Shown piece by piece: positions 17,461-26,972 of a DNA stretch of 64,000 bases (position 1 is the first letter of the stretch; each line of letters begins with the position of its first letter). Origin of the DNA: Pseudomonas simiae (GTDB lineage: Bacteria > Pseudomonadota > Gammaproteobacteria > Pseudomonadales > Pseudomonadaceae); assembly GCF_900111895.1 (NCBI RefSeq), contig NZ_FOKB01000005.1:213718-277717 (forward strand). Direction: 5' to 3'. A program made the translations under genes and the position numbers. The notes beneath the pieces are model-generated. The model had not been told where the DNA came from, did not search any database, and was given only the letters and a program-made list of their open reading frames with translations.

Positions 17461-18244
17461 GTTTCTCGATTGATCAGTAATTTTCATTATTAGGTTCCTC
17501 ACGGAATCCTAGATATCTACCTAATTCAGTCACATATTAGAGGGAGAGATTTCAGCCATAGTCGACACCCCTATAAGAGACCTTCAGGGCTGTCTGGCCT
17601 GCTCGTAAGATAGGCTCCGCTTGCGTCGCCAGTTCGTGTCTACATGGCTCCAGAAGGGGGGGGTGTTGCAACCCGGTCCAGATTCGTCTTCATCAAAAAA
17701 ATCGCTTTTTGGGTGGTGGAGAGCTTCAATATTTAACGGTATTAGTGGTCAATCCCTTAAAGGTGGGGGGCTACTATAATCGCTCAATTCGTTTCCAGCC
17801 CTAATAGTATTACTGGACTGATACAGGCTACAGCAGTATCCAAGGTTGCCGGCGGCTATTGAATATGACCTTAGCGGGCGAAAGAATTCCGGCTGTCGAG
17901 AAATCGTGCAGTAAAGAGTTGTCGCCCCTGAAAAATCTTTTGGCATGACGAGATTACTTTTCTGTACCCGGAGATTTTTCGATTTTGAAGGGATGGCGAC
18001 AGGCGGCAAGCGTAATTCTACCACCCGTAGTACTAATGATATATCGCCAACGCCCAGTCAACTTAGCTTATCGGTATGAGTTCTATTCAAGGCCGTAAAT
18101 CTAATGAGAGCCCGTGCGCATTATAAGATTTTCACGCGCAGCACTAAAATATCATACGAGGAACGATTGCGTATAGCTCTCAATAATGGACTGCCTTGCA
18201 GGATGTGCAAGGTTTATTGGAGAAAACAGAAGAGGGTGCGTAAA
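17461..18244. other. Long AT-rich leader region of the autotransporter gene
   Basis: Nearly 800 bases without a convincing gene. At 17491-17512 an inverted repeat TAGGTTCC - TCAC - GGAATCCTA resembles the two other palindromes of this locus. G-runs (for example eight G near 17657) and a short A/T hairpin around 17695-17713 are present. Weak in-frame starts precede the autotransporter at 18104 and 18201. The region probably carries the promoter and a long 5' untranslated leader for the adhesin mRNA. Confidence 0.5.
17491..17512. promoter_or_regulatory. Third palindromic candidate operator upstream of the autotransporter
   Basis: TAGGTTCC, four bases TCAC, then GGAATCCTA: an inverted repeat with one unpaired base whose half-sites resemble TAGGAAA/TTTCCTA. 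It lies about 730 bases before the preferred autotransporter start. Candidate binding site for the local NarL-type regulators. Confidence 0.3.
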
Positions 18245-21200
18245 ATGGAAGGAATAAAAGCTTTTATTACTCACTTATATCGTTCGTTCGACTTCCTTGT
18301 GCTGAGTAGACGTCGGGAAGAAAATAAAAAAGCAGTACCAGTAAAAGAGTGCATCATTTCCAAGTTGGCTTTAGCTTTCCTTGTGGCTGGTGGCTTTCTA
18401 GGGGCCGAGGCCGCTACTTATGCTTCTACGAACTGCGCTTCATCAGGCATAGCCTTAATGGATCAAGTAACTGCTGTCGGGACAACGGCTAACCCCGTCT
18501 TAGGATGCAACGCCAGTGGTAACGGACAAAGTGCTGTTTCCGTTAGCGGCACTGATGACCAGGGAGCTGGAGAGGGGGCCTCCGTGTATGGCTTTGACTC
18601 GTTAGCGGGCACGTGGACATCAGCATTTGAGCTTTCGAGTACGGCGACTGGTAACGGCATTACCGGGCTAGGTTTCCGAGCACTGACGCCCAGTACTGGC
18701 ACAGTCGCGATACCTAAGCGGTTGGATGGCGCCGTTGTTCTAAGCAACAACTCCACCGTAGCGGCGTCGGCGCCTACCGCGAATGCCATAACCAATGACG
18801 TAACATACAACCGTGCAGGCGCGTCGCCTGCGACTGGTGGGTTGCTCGGCGTCGGCGTTCCGGGCAGCGAGCGACAGGCCACCTACGTGGCGGTGGGCAA
18901 CGTCACGGGCACCAGTACCGATGCCGTCAACGGCAGCCAATTGTTCGACACCACCACAGCAGGCAGCCGCATCGGTATCACGCTCAACAGCATCGTGAAC
19001 AGCGGTACGGGAGTAAAGTATTTCCATTCCAACTCGACCTCTGCCGACTTAAGTGCAATCGGCTCCGGCAGTGTGGCGGTAGGTCCATTGGCGGTCTCCA
19101 GCGGCGCCACATCCATCGCAGTCGGCAACAATGCCTCGGCCGCGGCTGCGGATAGCTCAGCTCTGGGCGCCAATTCTTCAGCGACAGGCATACGATCAAT
19201 CTCAGTCGGCAATACCTTGGCGGCGGGCGCCGGCAGCATTGCGATCGGTAGTAGGGGATCGGCAAACAGCAGCTTTAAGCCTACAGCAAGCGGCTCGGAT
19301 GCCATTGCCATTGGTGCCAGCAATACTCAGGCCTTTGGCCTGCGGGCGGTTTCGATCGGGCGTGATTCGTGGGCCAATGGTGATAACTCCACTGCTGTGG
19401 GTTACAACTCCGAAGCGTTAGGTCTCAACGCAGCGGCCTTTGGCACTAGCGCGTTGGCGCATTCCGACAATTCGTTAGCGCTCGGTCCTGGGACCATTGT
19501 CACTGCAGTCAAAGGGATCGCGGTAGGTAATGGCGCCAATGTCAGCACCGCCAATAGCATCGCGCTCGGCAGCGGCGCCTCTACCGCAGCTGCCTCCGTC
19601 ACCACTGGCGCCACCATCAACGGCAAGGTTTACACCTACGCCGGCGGCGCACCGATAGGTGTCCTCAGCCTGGGCACCACTGGCAGCGAACGGCAGATCA
19701 CTAATGTCGCGGCTGGTCAGGTTAATGGCACCAGTACCGACGCCGTCAACGGCAGTCAATTGTTCGCGACCAACACGGCAGTCAATGGCGTCGGCACTAC
19801 GCTCAACAACATCGTAAGCGGCTCTGGTATCAAGTATTTCCACGCTAATTCAACCTTGGCCGATAGCACCGCGACGGGCATTGATAGCGTGGCGATTGGT
19901 CCGCAATCAGTGTCCGGTGCCGCGCAATCTCTGGCTGCAGGTGCAGGTGCTTCGGCGAATGCCACAGGTAGCGTCGCCCTTGGTAACCTAAGCAGCGTAC
20001 AAGTGCTGGGCGGTGTAGCGCTGGGGCAGGGCTCGATCTCTGACCGTGCCATCGCGCCCTCAGCCGGTTTGATTCCGGTGGGCATTGGTGCCATTCGCTA
20101 CGACACGTCCGATGCGACCTTGTTGGGGGCCGTGTCGCTGGGTAAATCCGGCCAGTACCGGCAGCTCACGAACGTAGCGGACGGTACTAGCTCCCAGGAT
20201 GCCGTGACGTTGCGCCAACTGACCGGCGCGATTGGCTCGATCAGCACCACCGGTACGATGTATTTCCACGCTAACGTTACCAACGCGCAAGACTCGCTGT
20301 CGCTGGGGCAGGAATCGATTGCCGTAGGCCCGGCCACCGTGGTCAATGGCGATAAAGGTATCGGTATCGGTAACCAGGCCACCGTCGGTCAGGCTGCTAC
20401 TGGCGGTATCGCGGTGGGGCGTAACAGCCAGGTATTGCTCGTCTCCGGTATTGCCATCGGTTCCCAGGCTGAGGCTCGGGGGGAACAGTCATTGGCACTC
20501 GGCGCTGGCGCCGTGGCCAGTCAGGCTACCAGCATTGCGCTCGGCTCAAGCTCAGTTACCACGACCGGGGCCCAAAGTGGCTACACCGCTTATGGCCTCA
20601 GCGCTCCGCAGACGTCGGTTGGCGAATTGGGTATTGGTACTGCCCTGGGTGATCGCAAAATCACCGGCGTGGCGGGCGGATCCGCACTGAACGATGCGGT
20701 GAATGTGGCCCAACTCACCTCCGTCGGTGACCGGGTGACACAGAATACCCTAAGCATCACTAACCTCGGCGGGCGGGTCACCACCATTGAGGGCAACATC
20801 AACAACATTACCAACGGCGGTGGGGTGAAGTATTTCCACGCCAACTCCACTCAACCTGATTCGGTGGCCAGTGGCGCCGACTCTCTCGCCATCGGTGGCA
20901 ATGCAAATGCCTCGGGGGGCAGGGCGGTGGCCTCAGGTAATGGTGCGCAAGCAAGCGGCGTCGGTGCGGTGGCGATGGGCAACGGCGCCAGGGCGAGTGC
21001 CGACGGCAGCGTATCCGTCGGCCAAGGTGCCAGCGACAACGGCCGCGGTGCCGAGAACTACGCAGGCAAATACTCCAGTGCCAGCAACACCAGTGTGGGT
21101 ACGGTTTCGGTGGGCAATGCCGCCACAGGCCAGACCCGCACGATCAGCAACGTTGCCGATGGTCGGCTGGAGACCGATGCCGTCAACGTGCGCCAACTCG

Positions 21201-21997
21201 ATGGCGCCGTAGCCGTGTCTAAGCAGTACACCGACGATTCGCTGAAAACCGTGAACACCAACCTCGGGAATGTTACGGGTGCCATCACAGCCGTGGATAA
21301 CCGAGTCACCCAGGTAGAGAGCAACGTCACCAAGGTGCAGAACGGCATCGACGGCATGTTCCAGGTGAACAACACAAGTGCCGGCGCCAAACCTTCTGCC
21401 ACCGGTAACAATGCTGTAGCCGGTGGTGCAGGCTCGGTTGCTTCCGGCAATAACAGCGCAGCAGTCGGCACCAATGCCAAGGCGTCCGGGGCCAACTCCG
21501 TGGCCGTGGGTAACGGTGCCAGTGCCACGGGCAGCAACAGTACGGCCCTGGGCGCCAACTCGATGGCAGATCGTAATAACAGTGTTTCGGTGGGTACGAA
21601 GGGCAATGAACGGCAGATTACTAATGTGGCGGCCGCAACTCAGGGCACTGATGCGGTAAACTTCGATCAGCTCAATAAAAGCGTGTCGAACATCACTAAC
21701 AACGTTAACGCCTACACTGACCAGCGTTACTCCGAACTCAAGCGTGACCTGAAGAAGCAGGACGACACCTTGAGCGCTGGAATCGCCGGTGCCATGGCCA
21801 TGGCGAGCTTGCCACAGCCCTACTCACCTGGAGCGAGCATGATGTCTATCGGTGCAGCCAATTATCGTGGGCAATCGGCAGTCTCGTTTGGTGTGTCGAC
21901 CATCTCCAAGAATGGCCATTGGGTCGGCAAACTTCAGGCTATTACTAGTACCCAAGGTGATGCGGGTATGGGCGTTGGCGTAGGTTACCAGTGGTGA
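18245..21997 (+). CDS. YadA-type trimeric autotransporter adhesin (type Vc secretion)
   Basis: About 1,250 residues from ATG 18245, which has GAGGGTG nine bases upstream; in-frame ATGs at 18104 and 18201 would only add a basic extension. A long N-region ends in a hydrophobic core (SKLALAFLVAGGFLGAEA), forming an extended signal peptide. The passenger has YadA-head heptads of the SxAxGxxAxAxG type and repeated GSERQxTNVAxG and TDAVNGSQL neck motifs. A YFHANST-type motif followed by D-S-x-A-x-G-x-S-x-A-x-G occurs at least four times (about 19018, 19834, 20259 and 20827). A coiled-coil stalk (YTDQRYSELKRDLKKQDDTL) and a C-terminal YadA anchor ending in G-V-G-Y-Q-W follow. Three chains form a 12-stranded barrel and expose the adhesin. 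It is flanked by two Roc-like systems, the likely regulators. Confidence 0.93.
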   Translation: MEGIKAFITHLYRSFDFLVLSRRREENKKAVPVKECIISKLALAFLVAGGFLGAEAATYASTNCASSGIALMDQVTAVGTTANPVLGCNASGNGQSAVSVSGTDDQGAGEGASVYGFDSLAGTWTSAFELSSTATGNGITGLGFRALTPSTGTVAIPKRLDGAVVLSNNSTVAASAPTANAITNDVTYNRAGASPATGGLLGVGVPGSERQATYVAVGNVTGTSTDAVNGSQLFDTTTAGSRIGITLNSIVNSGTGVKYFHSNSTSADLSAIGSGSVAVGPLAVSSGATSIAVGNNASAAAADSSALGANSSATGIRSISVGNTLAAGAGSIAIGSRGSANSSFKPTASGSDAIAIGASNTQAFGLRAVSIGRDSWANGDNSTAVGYNSEALGLNAAAFGTSALAHSDNSLALGPGTIVTAVKGIAVGNGANVSTANSIALGSGASTAAASVTTGATINGKVYTYAGGAPIGVLSLGTTGSERQITNVAAGQVNGTSTDAVNGSQLFATNTAVNGVGTTLNNIVSGSGIKYFHANSTLADSTATGIDSVAIGPQSVSGAAQSLAAGAGASANATGSVALGNLSSVQVLGGVALGQGSISDRAIAPSAGLIPVGIGAIRYDTSDATLLGAVSLGKSGQYRQLTNVADGTSSQDAVTLRQLTGAIGSISTTGTMYFHANVTNAQDSLSLGQESIAVGPATVVNGDKGIGIGNQATVGQAATGGIAVGRNSQVLLVSGIAIGSQAEARGEQSLALGAGAVASQATSIALGSSSVTTTGAQSGYTAYGLSAPQTSVGELGIGTALGDRKITGVAGGSALNDAVNVAQLTSVGDRVTQNTLSITNLGGRVTTIEGNINNITNGGGVKYFHANSTQPDSVASGADSLAIGGNANASGGRAVASGNGAQASGVGAVAMGNGARASADGSVSVGQGASDNGRGAENYAGKYSSASNTSVGTVSVGNAATGQTRTISNVADGRLETDAVNVRQLDGAVAVSKQYTDDSLKTVNTNLGNVTGAITAVDNRVTQVESNVTKVQNGIDGMFQVNNTSAGAKPSATGNNAVAGGAGSVASGNNSAAVGTNAKASGANSVAVGNGASATGSNSTALGANSMADRNNSVSVGTKGNERQITNVAAATQGTDAVNFDQLNKSVSNITNNVNAYTDQRYSELKRDLKKQDDTLSAGIAGAMAMASLPQPYSPGASMMSIGAANYRGQSAVSFGVSTISKNGHWVGKLQAITSTQGDAGMGVGVGYQW

Positions 21998-22024
21998 GTG
22001 AGCGCGTGACTTAGTACCGAACGA

Positions 22025-22048
22025 CCAGGCTGCACCCTTGCAGCCTGG
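22025..22048 (+). terminator. Strong hairpin after the autotransporter gene, possible terminator
   Basis: A perfect 10-bp stem (CCAGGCTGCA / TGCAGCCTGG) with a CCCT loop lies 27 bases after the stop codon. No T-run follows, so it may act as an mRNA 3' end stabiliser or a weak terminator. Confidence 0.55.
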
Positions 22049-22138
22049 CCGCTATCTATATCGACACAAGGCTAATGCCCTGTGTCGTTGTTCAAGCTTT
22101 CTGGATGTATCCTCCCTCTAGTGTTGCTTATAGGCTGT

Positions 22139-22410
22139 GCGTTTGTGCCAATTGCCTTTTAACGAGATCAAGCTGGAGAGGGAGTTCGTCAGAGGGCTGG
22201 GCCATGACCCGCGGAGTGCGGCGGTGATCAAGTGCGCACTTGAGCTCGGTAGAGCGCGTTGGTTGGAAGCGCGTGCCACTTCTGAAAAGAGCTTCTAGCG
22301 GTCTGCAAGCTACTAGCTTCGAACCAACATGCTATTGATCTATTCGACCTGCTGATCAATAGCGCATTGTTAGGGACAGCCACGCTCGGCCTTGGGGTGT
22401 TCTGACGGGA
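22139..22410 (+). pseudogene. Decayed second copy of the REC-EAL 3' end and the small receiver gene
   Basis: Bases 22139-22263 are nearly identical to 15831-15955 inside the REC-EAL gene: ILE-type EAL strands, about 95% by eye, with shared runs such as GTTTGTGCCAATTGCC and GGGCTGGGCCATGACCCGCG. The sequence then jumps to a match with about 16077-16140, so about 120 bases are deleted. Around 22330-22403 it matches 16297-16366 of the small receiver gene (FDLL-INSA). No open frame survives. This is a remnant of a duplicated cassette. Confidence 0.85.
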
Positions 22411-22432
22411 TTGCCTTCAGCACATTTTAAGA

Positions 22433-22816
22433 TCAGAACGCTTTCTCCTGGGCGATAGAGTGGATATTCATCACTCGCTTGAAATCTTCCCCGCGAACAG
22501 GCAGTGGTAAAACCTGCAATGATGGCAGGGGGCGTTTTTTCGCCCATTCATGTATTTCACGGCGTTGTTGAAAATTTACATCAGCGGTGATGATGATCAG
22601 CTCCACCGTCCGATAGCACGCGATAGAGCGCAGGCAGTAGCTGTCTCTGGGCATTTCGAAATTATCGAAGAGCAGCGTATTGAAGCGCTTTCCGGCCTCA
22701 AGAAGCTCGACAATTTCTGTCGAGGTTTTTCGAAGTGTCATGTGAAAAATGCCCAAGTCGTTTAACTGGCGGGAAAACTCGAGCAAGCCGTCAAAGCGCT
22801 TACCGATCAACGCCAC
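22433..22816 (-). CDS. Stand-alone receiver-like protein, intact copy of a duplicated minus-strand gene
   Basis: A 127-residue product starting at GTG 22816, the first start after an in-frame stop five codons upstream. It reads as a single receiver fold: strand 1 MALIGKRFD with the acidic pair replaced by K-R, an Asp in LLFDNFEM at the phospho-acceptor position, IIITAD with the conserved Thr, and LPLPVRG where the usual K-P is lost. It is probably a degenerate or atypical receiver. It runs toward the relics at 22139-22410, just as its decayed twin (16680-16890) runs toward the small receiver gene. No Shine-Dalgarno is obvious, so expression is uncertain. Confidence 0.55.
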   Translation of the reverse strand: MALIGKRFDGLLEFSRQLNDLGIFHMTLRKTSTEIVELLEAGKRFNTLLFDNFEMPRDSYCLRSIACYRTVELIIITADVNFQQRREIHEWAKKRPLPSLQVLPLPVRGEDFKRVMNIHSIAQEKAF

Positions 22817-23037
22817 TCTGTTGATCGTTCAGCCTCGTCGAAATCGTCTGCAAATGAGCGAAGTCTAAGCAGCTGCGCGCTCGCTAGGCACAAGAAACGT
22901 CTTGTTTGCTATCAGGAATAACCTGGAAGGTAGGAAGTGCGACAGGACAGTAGTGTGATGACTATCATAGGGCGATATCATTGTGACGAAAGCATTCCTA
23001 GCTAAAATCGGAATATGAATCTCACATCGGTGAATCC
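22817..23037. other. Divergent intergenic region before regulator copy B
   Basis: The first ~70 bases still match 16820-16886 (shared AGCAGCTGCGCGCTCG), marking the outer end of the duplication. An ATTCC...GGAAT inverted repeat at 22994-23014 lies just upstream of the regulator start, in promoter position. Confidence 0.45.
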
Positions 23038-23655
23038 ATGAGTAAAAAAGTCCTGATCGTCGATGATCACCCTCTTATTTGTCATGCCATTCGCCAGGCG
23101 CTGGCGACCATCGGCTTCGTACCAGTAGGAGAGACCGCTGATGGTGCAGACGCTGTTCGGATGATTGAGTCGTTGAGCCCTGACATCGTCATTCTGGATA
23201 TCGGACTGGAGAGGCTAGATGGCCTGACCGTACTCAAACGGATCAGGCGGGATAAGCTTGATACACGTGTTCTTGTGTATACCTCGCAGGCAAAGGAAAA
23301 CTATGCCTCGCGGTGTCTACAAGCCGGTGCGAGTGGTTTTGTCAGCAAAAATGAGTCTATTGGCAAACTGGTAAAAGCTGTCGAGACAATCGCGGATGGC
23401 TACATCTTTTTCCCGAAAGACGCTATGCCACTGCTTGGCAACGTCCAGACGAAGGCGGATTTAGAAGACCTTACCGACAGGGAATTGCAGATATTCAAAA
23501 TGCTCGTCGAGGGCTTTTCCAATAGTGAAATTGCCACCCGTCTCAACTTGAGCAACAAGACTGTGAGCGGTCACAAGATCAATATTCAGAGCAAGCTTGG
23601 CGTGGCCTCTGTGATCGAGTTGGCTGACATTGCGCGTCGTCACAATTTTATTTGA
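23038..23655 (+). CDS. NarL/BvgA-type response regulator (RocA-like), copy B
   Basis: A 205-residue regulator beginning MSKKVLIVDDHP. The receiver has the D-D pair at 9-10, phospho-acceptor Asp54 in VILDIGLE and Lys in VSKNES. The LuxR-type DNA-binding domain (about 140-203) has LTDRELQIFKMLVEGFSNSEI and LSNKTVSGHKINI. It is paralogous to the regulator at 10281: same length, same order, same ARRHNFI/AKRHQLI end. It lies directly upstream of its own BvgS-like kinase and on the far side of the autotransporter, so it may control that gene. Confidence 0.88.
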   Translation: MSKKVLIVDDHPLICHAIRQALATIGFVPVGETADGADAVRMIESLSPDIVILDIGLERLDGLTVLKRIRRDKLDTRVLVYTSQAKENYASRCLQAGASGFVSKNESIGKLVKAVETIADGYIFFPKDAMPLLGNVQTKADLEDLTDRELQIFKMLVEGFSNSEIATRLNLSNKTVSGHKINIQSKLGVASVIELADIARRHNFI

Positions 23656-23682
23656 TTTCTCGCCGTGAATTCAGGCCCGCGT

Positions 23683-26600
23683 ATGCGCAACTCCGTTCCG
23701 ATTATCCTGCTCCTGCTTTGCCTCTGGAGCAGTATGCCGCAAGCGCGGGATCTGCAGCCTGTCGCCCGCCAATCCTTCAATGATATGAAAATCACGCTTT
23801 CCGAACCCGAGCGACAATGGCTGGTGCAGAAGAAATTTCTGGTAGTCGGGGTTTCTGAAGAACCGCTGCCGCCATATCGTATATTCGCCGAAAATCAGCA
23901 GTTCGAAGGACTGATGGCCGATTATATGGCTGCGCTGCAGCGAGAGCTGGGTGTGCCCATTCGGTTACGATCCTATGCAACGCGGGACGCCATGTATGCA
24001 GCTTTGCGTGACGGCACAATCGACATGGTCAACAATGTCAGTCGGTTGATGGCGAAAAATCAACAATTGAGTCTTAGCGCTCCTTACATCCTGACGGAGC
24101 TGGCGCTGTTTTCAGAGGCCGGCGATTTACGTGAATACAGTTCCACTGATGGGCAGACGCGGATTGCTGTATCCAATCCAATGGTTCTGGAGCTGTATAT
24201 AAAAATAGGCGGCCGAGGACGATTTCAACATTATCCATCGGAGTTTCAGGCGATGGCATCAGTAATGACCGGAGAAAACGATGTCTTTCTCGGGGATACG
24301 TTAGCCACTCATTACCTGTCCAGCCAGTTATTCAGTAGCCAGTTAGTGCTCAACCAAAGCGCAACGTTGCCTGATATCGAGGTGGGTTTCGGCCTTAATC
24401 CTGGCGACAATCTATTGAAGGGAATGCTCGATCGTGCACTTGGAGGGCTGACCCGCTGCAGAATCATTGACGCCCAGCACTTTTGGGGCGATATCGAAGA
24501 GTGCAATCCCAATGAGTTTCGCAATCGGCTGACAGCTGCTGAACGAGAGTGGCTGGATAATTCCACTACTGTAAGGCTGGCGATTAGTGAAGATTTGGCG
24601 CCCTATGCCTTTTTCAACAGTCGCGGGCGCTTTAATGGAATCGCCTCGGACATCCTCGATATCATTCGGCGCAAGGCCGGGATTCATTTCGAGATCCAGC
24701 GCGTCAGCTCTATCAGTGAGGCGAATAAACTTCTCAGGCAAGGGGAAGTTACCCTGAGTATTCTACCGGAACTTCCACCGCCCTCATGGCCTTATCTGCA
24801 TACTCGCCCGCTGACATCTGCACCTTATCTGTTCGTGCAGCGTCAGGGCGCGAAAAATCACGAATCCGACGCGCAAACCCTACCAGTTGTTGCGATCGCG
24901 AACGGATATATCGCCCCCCGAGTGCTCGACACTGAGTATCCGAATCTGGTTTTCAAAAAGACCGAAACCATGGGTGAGGCTTTTAAACTTGTGCGTGAAG
25001 GGAACGCCGATATGGTACTGGCGCCAGCCAATGTGGCTCGTTATTACCTGTCATACAAATATGAAAACAGCCTTAAGATTGGCGGCGTCTTCACTGGCTC
25101 TGATGCCCGGATCGTGTTCGCTGCACCGCAGGATCAGGCTTTGTTCATCTCCATTCTGGACAAGGCGATGCTGGACATCTCGCCGCGCATGTACCTACAG
25201 ATTATTGGCCGGTGGCGGGCCAACTCGGCGACTGACGATAGATACTGGGAGGGCATCGCGTCGTATGTTCGGCACTCTTTTGAGGCGCTGGGAGTGTTGC
25301 TCGTTGTCGCAGGATTATTGATAGTGGCTCAACGTCGGCGCATTCGGCGCAAGCGTTTTGATCTACAACAACGGCAAATACTGCTGGACGAGCTTCAGGT
25401 TGCCAAAGAATCGGCAGATCGGGCCAGCCGCGCAAAAACCGTATTTCTGGCGACCATGAGTCATGAAATTCGTACACCCCTCAATGCAATCATCGGCATG
25501 CTGGAATTGGTGCTGACACGCAAGAGCGACACTCAACTCAATGACCAGTCGCTGCACATTGCCTATGAGTCGGCGATAGGTCTGCTCGCATTGATTGGCG
25601 ACATACTTGATATTTCACGCATCGAGTCGGGCAAGCTGGTTCTGACGCCAGAGCCCACAAATATGAAGGCGTTGCTGGAGTCGGTAGGCAATGTTTTTTC
25701 CGGGCTCGCACGACAGAAGCATTTGCGCCTGACACTGGACATCGATGCACGGGCGGTGGAGCAGGTTTGGGCAGATGCGGTGAAGATCAAGCAGATCGTT
25801 TCCAACCTGTTGAGCAACGCCATCAAGTTCACCTGCAACGGCGGCATCGACCTGCGGTGTTCAGTACACGCCAGTAAGCCTTCAACACTGAACTTTCGCA
25901 TCAGTGTCAGCGATACCGGAGCGGGAATACCGGCGGCCCATCTGGATGAGGTGTTCAAGCCATTTTATTTGGCGGAGGGTGCGGTCAGTGACGCCAACTC
26001 CGGCGCGGGACTCGGTTTGGCGATCAGCCAAGCTCTTTGTCAACTGATGCAATGCACTTTGCAGGTGGAAAGCAATGTGGGTAAAGGCACCACGATGATT
26101 TTTACGCTAGAGCTTGAGCGAGTAATCGTGGATGCGGCGGCGTTACCTCGTTCGAGCACAGCAGTTGTTCGCGTGGCGGATGAGTTGCTCACTGTTCTGA
26201 TCGTCGAGGATCACTTGCCCAGCCAGTACTTGTTGGTTCAGCAGATTAGTTATCTAGGCCATCGTCCGCTGACGGCCAGTAACGGCCTTGAGGGGCTTGC
26301 AGCCTGGAGCGAACACGACATCGATATCGTCATTACCGATTGCAATATGCCGGAAATGGATGGCGTTGAATTGACTCGCGCCATCCGCCGGTTGGAGCAG
26401 GGCAGGGGGGTGAAACCGTGCCAGATCATTGGTCTGACAGCCGATGCGCAGCCTGGTGTGCAGCGTGACTGCGAGAGGGCAGGAATGGATCGCGTACTGG
26501 CCAAGCCGACGAATCTGGCAGTACTCAATCAAATGATCCCCAAACTTGGACACAGCCAGACATCCACCCGCGAACGACCATCATGGAGGAGCGACATTCG

Positions 26601-26871
26601 TGCGAGGATGGCTGAGCAAGTCAGTCTGAGCAATCAAAATGAAAGCGATGCATTGCGCCACGCTTTGGAAACGGGGGATGATCTTGCCATGAAACGTATC
26701 GCCCACAAGCTTAAGGGTACGGCTTATCTACTTAATGACAAGACGCTGCTCGCGCTTTGTGTAGAGATTGAGGAGTATGCCGCGCAAGGATTTAGTGAGG
26801 CCTTGCAAAAGACAGGGCTCTCCCTGCTCGACTGCCTGGACAGCATCAGCAAGACGCTGCGCACGATATGA
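23683..26871 (+). CDS. BvgS-like unorthodox hybrid sensor kinase (RocS-like), copy B, without PAS domain
   Basis: 1,062 residues from ATG 23683, which has AGG seven bases upstream; a GTG at 23665 would add six residues but has no ribosome site. A signal peptide is followed by two periplasmic Venus-flytrap domains (about 35-265 and 280-510) and a membrane helix (about 537-555). A short coiled linker leads directly to HisKA with His594 in TMSHEIRTP. The HATPase has NLLSNAIKF and GAGLGLA. The receiver has Asp886 in ITDCNMP, and the Hpt has His1008 in IAHKLKGTA. Unlike copy A there is no PAS domain. It should pass phosphate to the adjacent regulator. Its periplasmic domains are quite diverged from copy A, suggesting a different ligand. 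Confidence 0.9.
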   Translation: MRNSVPIILLLLCLWSSMPQARDLQPVARQSFNDMKITLSEPERQWLVQKKFLVVGVSEEPLPPYRIFAENQQFEGLMADYMAALQRELGVPIRLRSYATRDAMYAALRDGTIDMVNNVSRLMAKNQQLSLSAPYILTELALFSEAGDLREYSSTDGQTRIAVSNPMVLELYIKIGGRGRFQHYPSEFQAMASVMTGENDVFLGDTLATHYLSSQLFSSQLVLNQSATLPDIEVGFGLNPGDNLLKGMLDRALGGLTRCRIIDAQHFWGDIEECNPNEFRNRLTAAEREWLDNSTTVRLAISEDLAPYAFFNSRGRFNGIASDILDIIRRKAGIHFEIQRVSSISEANKLLRQGEVTLSILPELPPPSWPYLHTRPLTSAPYLFVQRQGAKNHESDAQTLPVVAIANGYIAPRVLDTEYPNLVFKKTETMGEAFKLVREGNADMVLAPANVARYYLSYKYENSLKIGGVFTGSDARIVFAAPQDQALFISILDKAMLDISPRMYLQIIGRWRANSATDDRYWEGIASYVRHSFEALGVLLVVAGLLIVAQRRRIRRKRFDLQQRQILLDELQVAKESADRASRAKTVFLATMSHEIRTPLNAIIGMLELVLTRKSDTQLNDQSLHIAYESAIGLLALIGDILDISRIESGKLVLTPEPTNMKALLESVGNVFSGLARQKHLRLTLDIDARAVEQVWADAVKIKQIVSNLLSNAIKFTCNGGIDLRCSVHASKPSTLNFRISVSDTGAGIPAAHLDEVFKPFYLAEGAVSDANSGAGLGLAISQALCQLMQCTLQVESNVGKGTTMIFTLELERVIVDAAALPRSSTAVVRVADELLTVLIVEDHLPSQYLLVQQISYLGHRPLTASNGLEGLAAWSEHDIDIVITDCNMPEMDGVELTRAIRRLEQGRGVKPCQIIGLTADAQPGVQRDCERAGMDRVLAKPTNLAVLNQMIPKLGHSQTSTRERPSWRSDIRARMAEQVSLSNQNESDALRHALETGDDLAMKRIAHKLKGTAYLLNDKTLLALCVEIEEYAAQGFSEALQKTGLSLLDCLDSISKTLRTI

Positions 26872-26972
26872 AGCAGTACATGAAAATATGGTTGATATAT
26901 TCGAGACGTTTCTTGGGCTGATTTCAGATCCGCCCTAAAGGCTGCGCTGGGCCATTCACATACCCTTTACGC

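Noticed and set aside
17749..18024. Minus-strand frame of 91 codons in the autotransporter leader
   Set aside because: No ribosome site, no recognisable domain and low-complexity composition; probably chance.
18900..21650. Regularly spaced repeats that might look like a CRISPR or minisatellite array
   Set aside because: They encode YadA head and neck motifs in one long open frame; the spacing follows protein repeats and the units are imperfect.
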